Part shown: positions 6,354-6,366 of the stretch, piece after piece
Layout: each line of letters begins with the position of its first letter
Position numbering within the stretch: position 1 is the stretch's first letter
DNA from: JAYVIQ01 sp043770215
Lineage (GTDB): Bacteria > Bacteroidota > Bacteroidia > Cytophagales > JAAEPT01
Direction: 5' to 3'
Assembly (NCBI GenBank): GCA_043770215.1
Contig: JAYVIQ010000015.1
Coordinates: 1 to 6,366 of the forward strand
Length of the DNA stretch: 6,366 nucleotides
Program-made: the position numbers and the translations under genes
The notes under the pieces: generated by a model
Seen by the model: the letters and a program-made list of their open reading frames with translations, nothing else
What the model was told of the DNA's origin: nothing
Databases searched by the model: none

Positions 6354-6366
6354 ATAAAAACTTAGA

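Overview
The window is AT-rich DNA that reads as Bacteroidota. The grounds are a fused alpha/beta E1 of a branched-chain 2-oxoacid dehydrogenase, exported proteins whose predicted mature ends begin with Gln, starts without clear Shine-Dalgarno sequences, and a bacillithiol-type redox protein of the kind found in this phylum as well as in Firmicutes. I cannot place it below phylum with confidence.

Layout: 1-384 holds no supportable gene. 385-2361 (+) is the fused E1. After 38 bp comes a compact run of four + strand genes. 2400-2621 encodes a tiny exported, possibly lipid-anchored protein with a lysine tail. 2623-4131 encodes a 502-residue exported, Lys/Asn-rich, Cys-free repeat protein. 4131-4535 encodes a BrxC/YtxJ-type monothiol bacilliredoxin. 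4519-5253 encodes a probable outer-membrane beta-barrel. The four genes are separated by 1 bp or overlap by 1 and 17 bp, so they are almost certainly co-transcribed and probably translationally coupled. 5254-5843 is a 590-bp AT-rich gap with only weak hairpins. 5844-6353 (-) is an unidentified beta-rich protein whose frame stays open to the right edge, so it is probably the C-terminal part of a longer gene.

How the genes may work together: the E1 is core metabolism (branched-chain 2-oxoacid oxidation, supplying branched acyl-CoA primers for fatty acids) and is probably a neighbour rather than a partner. Three of the four downstream genes encode cell-envelope proteins: a small anchored basic peptide, a long basic repeat protein and a beta-barrel. 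The fourth encodes a cytoplasmic thiol-repair protein. The most interesting item is the repeat protein. It carries two unrelated repeat families, and the second, marked by an aromatic-x-Gly motif, switches from exact 23-residue spacing to exact 26-residue spacing. A joint envelope role for the cluster is inference only.
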